Shown here piece by piece: positions 29,379 through 37,587 of a stretch of 64,000 bases of DNA. Numbering within the stretch: the stretch's first letter is position 1; each line of letters begins with the position of its first letter. A model generated the notes under the pieces. The model was not told where the DNA came from. It saw only the letters and a program-made list of their open reading frames with translations, and searched no databases. The translations under genes were made by a program, and so were the position numbers. Origin of the DNA: an uncultured Planctomycetota bacterium (lineage in GTDB: Bacteria > Planctomycetota > UBA1135 > GCA-002686595). The stretch spans positions 1 to 64,000 of the forward strand of contig CAIYPP010000032.1 of NCBI GenBank assembly GCA_903928115.1, read 5' to 3'.

Positions 29379-29852
29379 CTAGCGCCGACGCGACATGGCG
29401 CGGTCGATGTCGCGTTGGTCCGACTTTTCGCGCTCGCGCTCGCGCTTGTCGTGCAGCTTGCGCCCCTTCGCGAGCGCGACCTGCACCTTGACGCGCGAGC
29501 CCAAGAAGTAGAGCGCGAGCGGCACGATCGTGATGCCCTTCTCGCGCACGGCCTCGTCCCAGCGACGCAGCTCGCGCTTGTGGACGAGCAGCCGCCGATC
29601 ACGTGTCGGCAGGTGGTTTTGAATGTTGCCGTGGGAGTACTCGGGGACGTGCGCCTGGATGAGCCACAGCTCGCCGTCGCGCAGGAGCGCGAAGCTCTCC
29701 GCGATCGACGCGCGCCCCTGCCGCAGGCTCTTCACCTCGGTGCCGCGCAGCTCGATGCCGCACTCGAGGACCTCGAGTAGCTCGAAGTCGTGCCGAGCGC
29801 GCCGATTTTCGGCGAGCAGCCGACGCTCGGCCTTGTCTGGGGTGTCCGCCAT
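29379..29852 (-). CDS. smpB: SsrA-binding protein
   Basis: Binds tmRNA and delivers it to stalled ribosomes. In 157 residues the N-terminal ENRRARHDFELLEVLECGIELRG, the GTEVKSLRQGRASIAESFAL core and the basic C-terminal tail (KLHDKREREREKSDQRD) match SmpB throughout. It is immediately upstream of ssrA on the same strand, so the two partners of the system are adjacent. The start codon is the ATG at 29852. Confidence 0.97.
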   Translation of the reverse strand: MADTPDKAERRLLAENRRARHDFELLEVLECGIELRGTEVKSLRQGRASIAESFALLRDGELWLIQAHVPEYSHGNIQNHLPTRDRRLLVHKRELRRWDEAVREKGITIVPLALYFLGSRVKVQVALAKGRKLHDKREREREKSDQRDIDRAMSRRR

Positions 29853-29971
29853 GGATGTCGCGAGGGAGCATAGCCCCGAATGCGAGCGCCTCCAGCGCAC
29901 AGCCGCGTCGGAGAGGACCCGAGGGTTGACGCCGCCCGCAGCGCTCCGTACCTTCTCCGGCCCTTCACCCT

Positions 29972-30060
29972 GCCTGGGTGGCGGAATTGGCAGACGCACT
30001 AGGTTCAGGTCCTAGCGCCTTTAAACGGGCATACGGGTTCGACTCCCGTCCCAGGCACCA
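29972..30060 (+). tRNA. tRNA-Leu(CAG)
   Basis: An 89-nucleotide class II tRNA. The acceptor GCCTGGG pairs with CCCAGGC, ACCA is encoded at 30057-30060, the anticodon arm CTAGG-TTCAGGT-CCTAG gives CAG, and a long variable arm and a GGTTCGACTCC T-arm follow. Confidence 0.97.
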
Positions 30061-30113
30061 CCCCTCCCCGCTCCTCGCCGCCCGCTGCAGAGCCTCGGAG
30101 GTCTTGAGACGCG

Positions 30114-30302
30114 ATGGGAACGGAACAAGCTCCGGACGAAACCCAGCCCGCGAACGAGGCTGCGCCCAAGCCGCGCGCGCCGCAGGACACTTCGCTTCTC
30201 GCCTTCGCGAAGTGGAGCGCGCTGATGGTCGCGATCGTGCTCGCCCTCGGCTTCCTCGCCGCGCAGGTTCTGCGCTGGCTCGACATCGATCTCGGGCGCT
30301 GA
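30114..30302 (+). CDS. Small single-helix membrane protein
   Basis: 62 residues. The first 28 are hydrophilic and Pro/Ala/Glu-rich; then comes one clear membrane helix SALMVAIVLALGFLAAQVL (about 35-53) and a short tail. A GGAGGT Shine-Dalgarno stands about 12 bases before the ATG. It follows tRNA-Leu on the same strand. Nothing recognised beyond the topology; expected to be N-in or N-out with a single span. Confidence 0.6.
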   Translation: MGTEQAPDETQPANEAAPKPRAPQDTSLLAFAKWSALMVAIVLALGFLAAQVLRWLDIDLGR

Positions 30303-30345
30303 AGTCACCCGAGCGATCCACTGCGAGCGCGAGCAGTTCCTGCTC

Positions 30346-30447
30346 TCAAAACGAGTTGTCGCGCGGGTAGGCCAAGATCGCGGCGACGACCACGGCGAGC
30401 GCGAGGACCGCGATCCCACCGAGCGTGACGAGCAGCCAAGTCGGCAC
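30346..30447 (-). CDS. 33-residue single-helix membrane peptide downstream of rsmG
   Basis: Starts at a GTG (30447) that lies 12 bases after the rsmG stop, with a GGAG at ideal spacing (sequence TGAGCGGAGCGCGCC before the GTG). The peptide VPTWLLVTLGGIAVLALAVV continues to a short polar C-terminus ending PRDNSF, so it is one membrane helix. The tight spacing to rsmG and the good ribosome site support translation. No family recognised. Confidence 0.6.
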   Translation of the reverse strand: MPTWLLVTLGGIAVLALAVVVAAILAYPRDNSF

Positions 30448-30459
30448 GGCGCGCTCCGC

Positions 30460-31272
30460 TCAGTTGCCGTGCCCGCCGGGCGCGCGATACACGAGGAAGG
30501 CACGCTCCCCCATCTCGCCGGGAAGCTTGTGTTCCCACACCGTGTCGAGCCGGAAGCCGAGCCGCTCCGCCTCGCGTTCCGCCGCGCGCGCCTCGCGCGA
30601 CCACGACGGACCCTTCAGCATCACGAGGTCCTTGTGCGAGTGGCGCACCTTGCGCAGAAGCCGCACGTTCTCGCGCACCGAGCTCACCGCACGCACGAGC
30701 ACGATGTCGTACTTGTTGCGCGCGAGGTGGTCCTCCGCACGCTCCGCCACCGCGCTCGCGTTGCGCAGGCCGAGCGCCGCGATCGTCTCCTTCACGAACT
30801 CGACGCGCTTCGCGCGCGAGTCGAGGAGCACGACGCGCGCCTGAGGCTCGGCGATCGCGACGGGCATGCCCGGGAATCCGCCGCCGGTTCCGAGGTCGAG
30901 CAGCGAGCGACCGCCGAGCGGCAGGAGCCGTGTCGCGCGCCACGAGTCGAGGTAGTGCTTGGCCGCGACCTCGCGCGGCTCGACGATCGCCGTCAGGTTG
31001 AGCCGCTGGTTGCCGGCGAGCACGAGACGCGCGTGCTCCGCGAAGCGCCCGAGGAGCGCAGAGTCGATCTCCTCGCCCTCGAAGGCCCAGTCGAGCGCGG
31101 CGCGCAGCTCGTCGAGCGACGGAACCGGGGTCTGCGCGTGCGCGACTACGTTGTCGGGGTCGTCGTCGTTGGGGCGCGCCTGCGCAGCGTCCCGATCCGC
31201 GCCCTCCCCGGGCTCCTCGGGTTCCGCTGCCCCCTCGCCCGCGGGGCGCTTGCCGACGTCGTCGAAGGTCAT
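30460..31272 (-). CDS. rsmG: 16S rRNA (guanine-527-N7)-methyltransferase
   Basis: Methylates G527 of 16S rRNA with SAM. The 270-residue protein has a core from about 50 onward: NQRLNLTAIVEPREVAAKHY, the SAM loop LLDLGTGGGFPGMPVAIA, and VRAVSSVRENVRLLRKV. The first about 45 residues are an acidic, Pro/Gly-rich extension not found in typical RsmG (usually about 210 residues); the start could be later. It is followed by a 33-residue membrane peptide gene and preceded by tRNA-Trp. Confidence 0.92.
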   Translation of the reverse strand: MTFDDVGKRPAGEGAAEPEEPGEGADRDAAQARPNDDDPDNVVAHAQTPVPSLDELRAALDWAFEGEEIDSALLGRFAEHARLVLAGNQRLNLTAIVEPREVAAKHYLDSWRATRLLPLGGRSLLDLGTGGGFPGMPVAIAEPQARVVLLDSRAKRVEFVKETIAALGLRNASAVAERAEDHLARNKYDIVLVRAVSSVRENVRLLRKVRHSHKDLVMLKGPSWSREARAAEREAERLGFRLDTVWEHKLPGEMGERAFLVYRAPGGHGN

Positions 31273-31291
31273 CGGGAGGCTGGAGAGGAGA

Positions 31292-31370
31292 TGGCAGGCC
31301 AGCAGGGATTCGAACCCCGAACCTACTGATTTGGAATCAGTCGCTCTAACCGTTAGGAGCTACTGGCCTG
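31292..31370 (-). tRNA. tRNA-Trp(CCA)
   Basis: 79 nucleotides. The acceptor AGGCCAG pairs with CTGGCCT, discriminator G, CCA encoded at 31292-31294. The anticodon arm ACTGA-TTCCAAA-TCAGT gives anticodon CCA. The D-arm is slightly enlarged (AGCTCCTAACGGTTAGAGC). Confidence 0.95.
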
Positions 31371-31495
31371 CGCGGGGCGGACTAGGGTAGGCGCCCGCGG
31401 GCCGCGAGGCAACAGCGCAGGTCGGGCACTTCGCGAAGCCCGCCGCCCTGTAGAGTGTTCGCCCCAAACCGAGCGCACGCTCGCACTCCCACGCC

Positions 31496-32866
31496 ATGCC
31501 CGAACCTGCGGATCCGCGCCCGCGCGCAGCCCGAAGTCCCCGGATCATCCCGACGGACCTGCCCCACAACGCCTTCGACCAGAACGCGCTGCGGGTCGTG
31601 AGCCGCCTCCAGCGCGAGGGCAACGAAGCCTACTTGGTCGGCGGCTGCGTGCGCGACCTGCTGCTCGGTCGCCGCCCCAAGGACTACGACGTCGCGACCT
31701 CGGCGACGCCGCGCGGCGTGAAGGCGCTCTTCTACAACGGGCGCATCATCGGTCGACGCTTCAAGCTCGTGCACGTGCGCTACGGCGAGCAAGTGGTCGA
31801 GACCGCGACGTTCCGCCGCGCGCCAGAGCGCAGCGAGGAGCCCGGCGAGGACCTCCTGATCGTCGAGGACAACAACTGGGGCACCGCGCAGGAAGACGCG
31901 CAGCGCCGCGACTTCACGATCAACGCGCTGTTTCTCGACCCGTATCGGCGCGAGATCCTCGACTACGTCGGCGGTCTCGAGGACCTCGAGGCCGGCGTGC
32001 TGCGCACGATCGGCGATCCCTACGTGCGCATGGCCGAAGACCCCGTGCGCATCCTGCGAGCGGTGAAGTTCGCCACGCGGCTGGGGTTCCGCATCGACGA
32101 CGAGACGTGGGACGCGATGGTCGAGCACGCGCCCGACCTCGCGCGCTCGGCCAAGCCGCGCGTCATGGAAGAGATCCTGCGCCTCCTGCGCTCCGGCACG
32201 GCGCTCGGTGCGCTGCGCATGATGCGCAAGTGCGGCGCACTGCGCGTCATCCTGCCGGAGGTCGAGCGCTACATCGGCCCGCACGACAGCGCCGATCCCG
32301 CCGACCACGACCGCGCCGACTCCGTCTGGCGCCTGCTCGAGGCGCTCGACTCGCTCGTTCACGAGAAGCACATGCCTTCGTCGGCCGTGTGCGTCGCCGC
32401 CCTGTTCCTGCGCATCGTCGAGCGCGAGGTCGACCTCGATCCTCGCACGCACCACGGCGAGCGCAGCGCGCGCGAAGTGCTGGAGGCGGCGAGCGAGCGC
32501 ATCGACCCGTTCGCCGTCGAGTACCGCCTCGCGAAGCGCGATGGCTTCAAGGCCGCGCGCGCGATCGCACTGCAGCGCAGCTTCACCCAGCCGCAGACCA
32601 AGCGCTTCAGCCCGCTGCTCTTCGCACGCGACCCCGACTTCCCCGAGGCGCTCGAGCTCTTCCGGCTCCGCTGCAGCGCATGGGGACAGGGCTGGGATGT
32701 CTACGAAGCGTGGCGCGAGCGCTCCAACGAGGCCCAGTCCGCGCCGCCCGAGGTCGTCGAGCTCGAGCGCAAGCGCAAGCGGCGCCGCGGCCGTCGGCGG
32801 GGCGGCCGGGGCGGTTCGCGCGACTCCGGCGAATCCCGCGCGGAAAGTCCTTCGCACTCCGACTGA
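31496..32866 (+). CDS. pcnB: Poly(A) polymerase / class II tRNA nucleotidyltransferase family, PcnB-like
   Basis: Adds nucleotides to RNA 3' ends. The 456-residue protein has the head signature EAYLVGGCVRDLLLGRRPKD and DYDVATSATP with the metal-binding Asp pair, followed by RIIGRRFKLVHVRYG, the motif that marks bacterial poly(A) polymerases rather than CCA-adding enzymes. RDFTINALF and VRILRAVKFATRLGF complete the core. The C-terminal tail is very basic (RKRKRRRGRRRGGRGG), as in PcnB. The short unconserved N-terminus (about 25 residues) and the ATG at 31496 fit. Confidence 0.88.
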   Translation: MPEPADPRPRAARSPRIIPTDLPHNAFDQNALRVVSRLQREGNEAYLVGGCVRDLLLGRRPKDYDVATSATPRGVKALFYNGRIIGRRFKLVHVRYGEQVVETATFRRAPERSEEPGEDLLIVEDNNWGTAQEDAQRRDFTINALFLDPYRREILDYVGGLEDLEAGVLRTIGDPYVRMAEDPVRILRAVKFATRLGFRIDDETWDAMVEHAPDLARSAKPRVMEEILRLLRSGTALGALRMMRKCGALRVILPEVERYIGPHDSADPADHDRADSVWRLLEALDSLVHEKHMPSSAVCVAALFLRIVEREVDLDPRTHHGERSAREVLEAASERIDPFAVEYRLAKRDGFKAARAIALQRSFTQPQTKRFSPLLFARDPDFPEALELFRLRCSAWGQGWDVYEAWRERSNEAQSAPPEVVELERKRKRRRGRRRGGRGGSRDSGESRAESPSHSD

Positions 32867-33073
32867 AGCGAAGGCACGAGCGAGAGCGTTTTCCGCCGCT
32901 CGCTCCGACCTCGCCCGAACCGCGGGGTAGCGTTCCTTCGTCCGAGCAGTCCGGCACGCCCTGTGGGCGCGAGCGACGGTAACCCACGGGACGGGTCGTC
33001 GCGCGCGCTCGCGCGGGAGGGGCGCGTCGGGCAGCGACGACACTCGCTTCGTTATGTGGTTTGGTGTTCCTTG

Positions 33074-33103
33074 GGGCGGTCTCCGGTATTCCGGAGGCCG
33101 CCC
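33074..33103. repeat. Strong hairpin between pcnB and the next gene
   Basis: GGGCGGTCTCCGG (33074-33086) pairs with CCGGAGGCCGCCC (33091-33103), 13 pairs with one G-T, around a TATT loop. It lies about 200 bases beyond pcnB, 39 bases before the next start at 33142, and is followed by ATTTTC. It may be a late terminator of pcnB or a leader structure of the downstream gene. Confidence 0.5.
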
Positions 33104-33141
33104 AACTGCATTTTCGGGCCGACGCGCGCCACAATGTCGCC

Positions 33142-34284
33142 ATGCTCGCGATGCTCGCGCTCTCCCTCGGTCTCCACGCCTCCCCCGTACTCTCGCAGGG
33201 CGCCGAAGCGCCCGCCCGCGTCGAGCGCAGCGAGGCCGACGCGCGCCGTGCGTTTTCGATGCTCAGCGACGCCGAGCAGGTCGACTGCATCGAAGAGCTG
33301 CGCGCCGAGCTCGAGTGGCTCGACACGTTTCAGCTGCGCCTCGTGCGCTACGCGCGGACGCTGCTCGAGGCGGACCCGGGCCTCTTGCCGCGCGAAGCCC
33401 CCACGCCGTTCTTCGATCCCGAGGAGCACGCCCCGGGGCAGCCCATCGCCCGCAAGGAGCTCGCGCCCGACTCGAGCACGGCCCGCAAGGCGCGTGAGCG
33501 CATCCTGCGTCGCAAGCCGAAGAGCGGACTCGCCCCGAGCTTTCGCTACGACTGGGGCCGCGGAGAGGTCCTGCGCTACGGCGCTCCCGACGACGTGCAG
33601 CGCGTGTTCGACAACGCGCTCGCGGGCTACGCGCCCGGCCACGACTTGGCACTCGCGCTGGTCGAACAGGCGCTCGACGATGGCTCGCAGCGCGCGGCAC
33701 TCGCCGCGTTCGACCACGCCTACACGGATCGCTCGGGCAACGTGTACCCCGGCATCACGCTCTACGATGCGTGGTCCTCGGGCGAGGAGATCGAGATGCC
33801 CGACGTCGATGTGCTCGGCATCGTGCACACGCTGCTCGGCATCCGCGACAAGTGGATTGCGCCGGTTCCCGATCGGCAGCACGACGAGCTCTACGATGCC
33901 GTGGGCAAGCTCTTCACGCCGGCTCAGCGCCATCGCGGGCTGCGCAGCGCCATCGCCGCCACCTTCCTCGAATCCGCTCCCAAGCTCCCCGGCTCCTACC
34001 CGACCTGCATCGAGCGCTTCCATGGACTGTGGGAGTCCTGCGCCTCGACCCCCGCGGAGGTGGCGAAGCTCCTGCCGAAGCCCGAGCGTTGGAGCGAGTT
34101 CCTCGTCGAGTGCTCCACGCGCATCTCGGGCGACCCCAAGCTCCTCGCCGCGACGCAGTCGCGTCAAGCCACGTTGGCGGCTGACGCGCTCGCCATCCGC
34201 GCGTTGCTCGTGCGCCTGCTCGAACAACGCGGTGCCTTCGAGCGCAAGGAGCGCCCCGCGCCGCCCGCGCCCAAGAAGCCCTGA
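33142..34284 (+). CDS. Secreted protein of unknown function
   Basis: 380 residues from the ATG at 33142, chosen because it opens a clear signal peptide (MLAMLALSLGLHASPVLSQG). The mature part is mixed alpha/beta without recognised motifs; it holds RKARERILRRKPKSGLAPSF and FRYDWGRGEVLRYGAPDD near 120-150, then a mostly helical region, and ends in a Pro/Lys tail (RPAPPAPKKP). A longer start 27 codons upstream would overlap the hairpin. The gene is convergent with the dihydrouridine synthase, 39 bases apart. Function unknown. Confidence 0.75.
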   Translation: MLAMLALSLGLHASPVLSQGAEAPARVERSEADARRAFSMLSDAEQVDCIEELRAELEWLDTFQLRLVRYARTLLEADPGLLPREAPTPFFDPEEHAPGQPIARKELAPDSSTARKARERILRRKPKSGLAPSFRYDWGRGEVLRYGAPDDVQRVFDNALAGYAPGHDLALALVEQALDDGSQRAALAAFDHAYTDRSGNVYPGITLYDAWSSGEEIEMPDVDVLGIVHTLLGIRDKWIAPVPDRQHDELYDAVGKLFTPAQRHRGLRSAIAATFLESAPKLPGSYPTCIERFHGLWESCASTPAEVAKLLPKPERWSEFLVECSTRISGDPKLLAATQSRQATLAADALAIRALLVRLLEQRGAFERKERPAPPAPKKP

Positions 34285-34323
34285 GGGCCAAACTCGGCGC
34301 GCCGGCAGGCCCCGTTCGACGCG

Positions 34324-35529
34324 TCAACCGCCGTCGAGCGCCTCGGCCTCGGCCGCGTCGAACAGCTCGCACGGCGGAGTCGCGTCGTCCAAGTTGTCGA
34401 GGTAGCCGAGCGGCAGCGAGACCTTCTGCGAGCGCCCGCTCTTGCCGCGGTGCGCGCGCAGCGCACCCGGCGGAAAGAACTCGGCCTCGTCGATCCCCAC
34501 GAGGCCCGCGACGAGCTCGTCGTAGGTGGAGACACGCTGCAGGCGCTCGCGCAGGTGGCTCGAGTTGCGGAACCCCTTCGTGTACCAGGCGCACCACTTG
34601 CGCATCTGCTGCATCGCCGTCGGCTCGCCGAAGAACTCGATCAGCTCGCGCGCATGCTCGAGCAGGATGTCGCGCACCTCTCCGAGATTCGGCGGACGCT
34701 CGGGCTCGCGCCCGTCGAAGGCCTGCGCGAGCTCGCGGAACAGCCACGGACGTCCGAGGCAGCCGCGTCCGACGATCACTCCGTCGCAGCCCGTCTCGCG
34801 CATCATCCGCAGCGCGTCGAAGCTCTCCCAGATGTCGCCGTTGCCGAGCACCGGGATCGAGAGCCGCGACTTCAGATCGCCGATCGCGCTCCAGTCCGCT
34901 TCACCGGAGTAGAGCTGCGCCGCCGTGCGCGCGTGCAGGCCGACCGCGCTGACGCCCTCCTCCTGCGCGACGCGCCCTGCCTCACGGTAGGTGAGCAAGT
35001 CCTCGTCGATGCCCTTGCGCATCTTCATCGTCACGGGGACGCCGCGCGCGTTCGAGACCATCGCTTTCGCGAGCGCCGCGACCAGCCGCGGCTTCACAGG
35101 AATCGCCGCACCGCCGCCGTGACTGGTCACTTTCCGCACGGGGCAGCCGAGGTTGATGTCGACGTGGTGCACGCCGTCGTCGACGAGGCGCGCCACCATC
35201 TCACCGGCGTCGCGCGGGTCGGACGAATACACCTGAACGGAGCGCGGCGACTCGTCCTCGCGCGAGCTCGCGAGCAGCACGGTGCGGCGGTTGCCGTTGA
35301 GATAGCCGCGCGCGGTGATCATCTCGCTGACGAACAGGCCCGCGCCGAAGCGCCGACAGAGCTTGCGGAATGGATAGTTCGTCACGCCCGCCATCGGTGC
35401 GAGCACGACCGGCGGCCAGACGCGCAGCGGCCCGATCGAAAGCGGCGCGAACTCGCCGCTCGCCGCGAGCGCGACGTCGCGGCAGTGCTCGGAGCGAAAG
35501 CTCGTCGCGGCGTGGTTACTTGCTTCCAT
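34324..35529 (-). CDS. tRNA-dihydrouridine synthase (Dus family)
   Basis: FMN-dependent reduction of uridine in tRNA D-loops. The 401-residue TIM-barrel protein has VVLAPMAGVTNYPFRKLCRR (41-60), the catalytic C129 in INLGCPVRKVTSHGGGAA and the FMN-phosphate segments GNGDIW and GVIVGRGCLGRPW. Most similar in pattern to DusB. About 30 extra residues at the N-terminus and 50 at the C-terminus are less typical. Its start overlaps the stop of the preceding amidohydrolase-like gene by 14 bases. Confidence 0.93.
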   Translation of the reverse strand: MEASNHAATSFRSEHCRDVALAASGEFAPLSIGPLRVWPPVVLAPMAGVTNYPFRKLCRRFGAGLFVSEMITARGYLNGNRRTVLLASSREDESPRSVQVYSSDPRDAGEMVARLVDDGVHHVDINLGCPVRKVTSHGGGAAIPVKPRLVAALAKAMVSNARGVPVTMKMRKGIDEDLLTYREAGRVAQEEGVSAVGLHARTAAQLYSGEADWSAIGDLKSRLSIPVLGNGDIWESFDALRMMRETGCDGVIVGRGCLGRPWLFRELAQAFDGREPERPPNLGEVRDILLEHARELIEFFGEPTAMQQMRKWCAWYTKGFRNSSHLRERLQRVSTYDELVAGLVGIDEAEFFPPGALRAHRGKSGRSQKVSLPLGYLDNLDDATPPCELFDAAEAEALDGG

Positions 35530-37504
35530 CCTTCGCGGGCGCCGCAGCGGCCTTCTTCATGCGCTCGAGCTTGTCTGCGGGCAGCGGCAAGCCCGCACTC
35601 CCGTGCGCGTCGATCTCTTGCAGCGTGGTCTGGATCTGCGCCGCGCCGACCTGCTCGAAGATCGCTTTTGCGGCACCGTTTTCCATGAAACCCGCGAACT
35701 TGAGGCCCGTCGGAGTCTTGAGCGCGTGGTCGCCGTCCTCATCGAGCGCGAGGTCCCAGCGCACGACCTCGAGCTGCAGCCCCTCGTCGAAGCGCACGAC
35801 GGGGAACGGCCCCGGCGCGCGCGTTGCGGCGATGGCGAGATACGTCGTCGCGCTGTCGCAGTCGATCGCTGCGATCGACTCGCGTGCGTTCTGGATGTCG
35901 ACGAACGCGCCGTCGAAGCGGCGCTCGACGCGCCACTGCCCCGCGACCCTCTGCCCGCGCACGACGAGCTCGTGGCCGGAGTTCCGCACCTTGACCTCGA
36001 AGCTGTCGAGCGAGCTCTTCGCGATGCGCTGGCGCGTCTCGACCTCCGAGCCCGGGCTCCCGCCCGTGGGCAAGCTCTTGCGCCGTCCGCAGAGCGTGAT
36101 CACACCGTCGAGCTCGCGCACGACCGCGATGCGCTCTGCCGCGACGCGCCCCGTGGCCGCGATCGTCTCGTAGCGGCACGTGAGCAGCACGTCGCCTTCG
36201 GGGAGCTTCGGCGCCTCGACCTCGATCGGCGCGTTCGCGAGCGCCTTCTTGCGCGCGTTCTCGCGCCGAAGAGCGTCGAGTCGCGTGTCGAGGTCCGCGC
36301 GCGTGAGCAGCTTTCCGCGCAGGATCACGCTCTCGACTTCCGCGAGCGCCTGAATGTCCGCCGCAGGGTCGGCGCGCAGCAGCACGAGGTCCGCGAGCTT
36401 GCCGACTTCGAGAGTGCCGCGCTCGCGCGCGAGACCGAGCGCGTCTGCCGCGCCGCGCGTCGCCGCGTCCAAGCACGCCGCCGCCGGAACTCCCGCGGCC
36501 TGCCACTCGCCAAGCTCGCGCACGAGGCCAGCGCCCGGAGTGAGCCACGGATGCGGCGCACCGCTCCCCGGAACGAGCCGCACGCCCGCGCGCTGCGCCA
36601 GAGCCAACGTCGAGCGCTGCTTGCCGATCACGGAGCCCGCGGCGCTGCGCGCCTGAGGTGTCAGTGCCGAGCGGCGCTGCAGCAGATCTCCGATCCAAAC
36701 GGACTCGTACTGCGGCCCGACGAGCGCGAGCACCGGCGCGTTCTCACCATCGTCCTCGAGCGCGCTCGAGTAGCCGCGCAGCCCAGGAACAAGCGGCGCG
36801 CCGCGTTGCGCGAGCAGCGTGAGCGCGGGCTCGAGCTCCGCGAGCTCGACCTCGCCCCACGTGCGCCCCTTGGGCAGCAACGCGTCGAGAAACACGAAGC
36901 CGCGCTGTCCGCCGTCGAGCGCTTCGCCGAGGCTCTGGCTCGCGCGCCGCGGCCCCCACACCGCAAGGCCTTTCTCCGCGGCCATCGCGCACAGACCGCG
37001 CCACGCTTCGTCGCCCACTCCGGAGTGGAACGCGACGAAGTCGATCTTCTCCTCCCACAGATGGTGCACGGCCTCCTTCGCCGCGACCTCGTTCTCGACG
37101 ACCACCGCCGCAGCCGTCGCCGGGGGCTTGCCATCGAGCACGCCGCCGGCGATCGAGAGCCACGGACCCTGCGCGCGGTCGCGCTCGGCGCGGTCCCGCA
37201 CCGAAAAAATCCGCCCGAGCTCGTTCCCGTGATCGCGCAGCGTCGTCACGCCGGCCGCGACGTAGAGCGGATCGTGATCGGGGTCGTGGTAGCCGAAGCC
37301 ATCGATCAGGCCCGGGATCACGTGCAGACCGCGGGCCTCGACGCGCCGCGCCTCGGGCGGAATCGCGACGTCGGCTCCGACGGCACGGATGCGGTCCTCC
37401 TCGATGAGCAGGGTGACCTCGCTCGGCACCGAGCCGGGCACGAGCGTGTGGACCTTGCCCCCGACGAGGGCGATGAGATCGACGAGCAACAGAGTGGCGA
37501 ACAT
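35516..37504 (-). CDS. Amidohydrolase-like protein lacking the HxH metal motif
   Basis: A 662-residue protein. Residues about 14-430 follow the imidazolonepropionase-type amidohydrolase plan: the beta-sandwich start IALVGGKVHTLVPGSVPSEV, HVIPGLID at 61-68, and the C-terminal sandwich GTLEVGKLADLVLLRADP. However, the metal-binding HxH right after GLID is replaced by GFGYHDPD (F70, Y72), so the enzyme is probably non-hydrolytic or uses other ligands. Residues 430-662 add an unrecognised mostly beta domain. A divergent 83-base gap separates it from the RlmI-type gene. Translationally overlaps the Dus gene. Confidence 0.8.
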   Translation of the reverse strand: MFATLLLVDLIALVGGKVHTLVPGSVPSEVTLLIEEDRIRAVGADVAIPPEARRVEARGLHVIPGLIDGFGYHDPDHDPLYVAAGVTTLRDHGNELGRIFSVRDRAERDRAQGPWLSIAGGVLDGKPPATAAAVVVENEVAAKEAVHHLWEEKIDFVAFHSGVGDEAWRGLCAMAAEKGLAVWGPRRASQSLGEALDGGQRGFVFLDALLPKGRTWGEVELAELEPALTLLAQRGAPLVPGLRGYSSALEDDGENAPVLALVGPQYESVWIGDLLQRRSALTPQARSAAGSVIGKQRSTLALAQRAGVRLVPGSGAPHPWLTPGAGLVRELGEWQAAGVPAAACLDAATRGAADALGLARERGTLEVGKLADLVLLRADPAADIQALAEVESVILRGKLLTRADLDTRLDALRRENARKKALANAPIEVEAPKLPEGDVLLTCRYETIAATGRVAAERIAVVRELDGVITLCGRRKSLPTGGSPGSEVETRQRIAKSSLDSFEVKVRNSGHELVVRGQRVAGQWRVERRFDGAFVDIQNARESIAAIDCDSATTYLAIAATRAPGPFPVVRFDEGLQLEVVRWDLALDEDGDHALKTPTGLKFAGFMENGAAKAIFEQVGAAQIQTTLQEIDAHGSAGLPLPADKLERMKKAAAAPAKDGSK

Positions 37505-37587
37505 CGCAGGGATGTTCGCACCGAGCGGGCGGCGGTGGAAGGGCCGCGGCTCGACCGCACCGCAAGAGCTCCGTACGCTCTCCGCCC

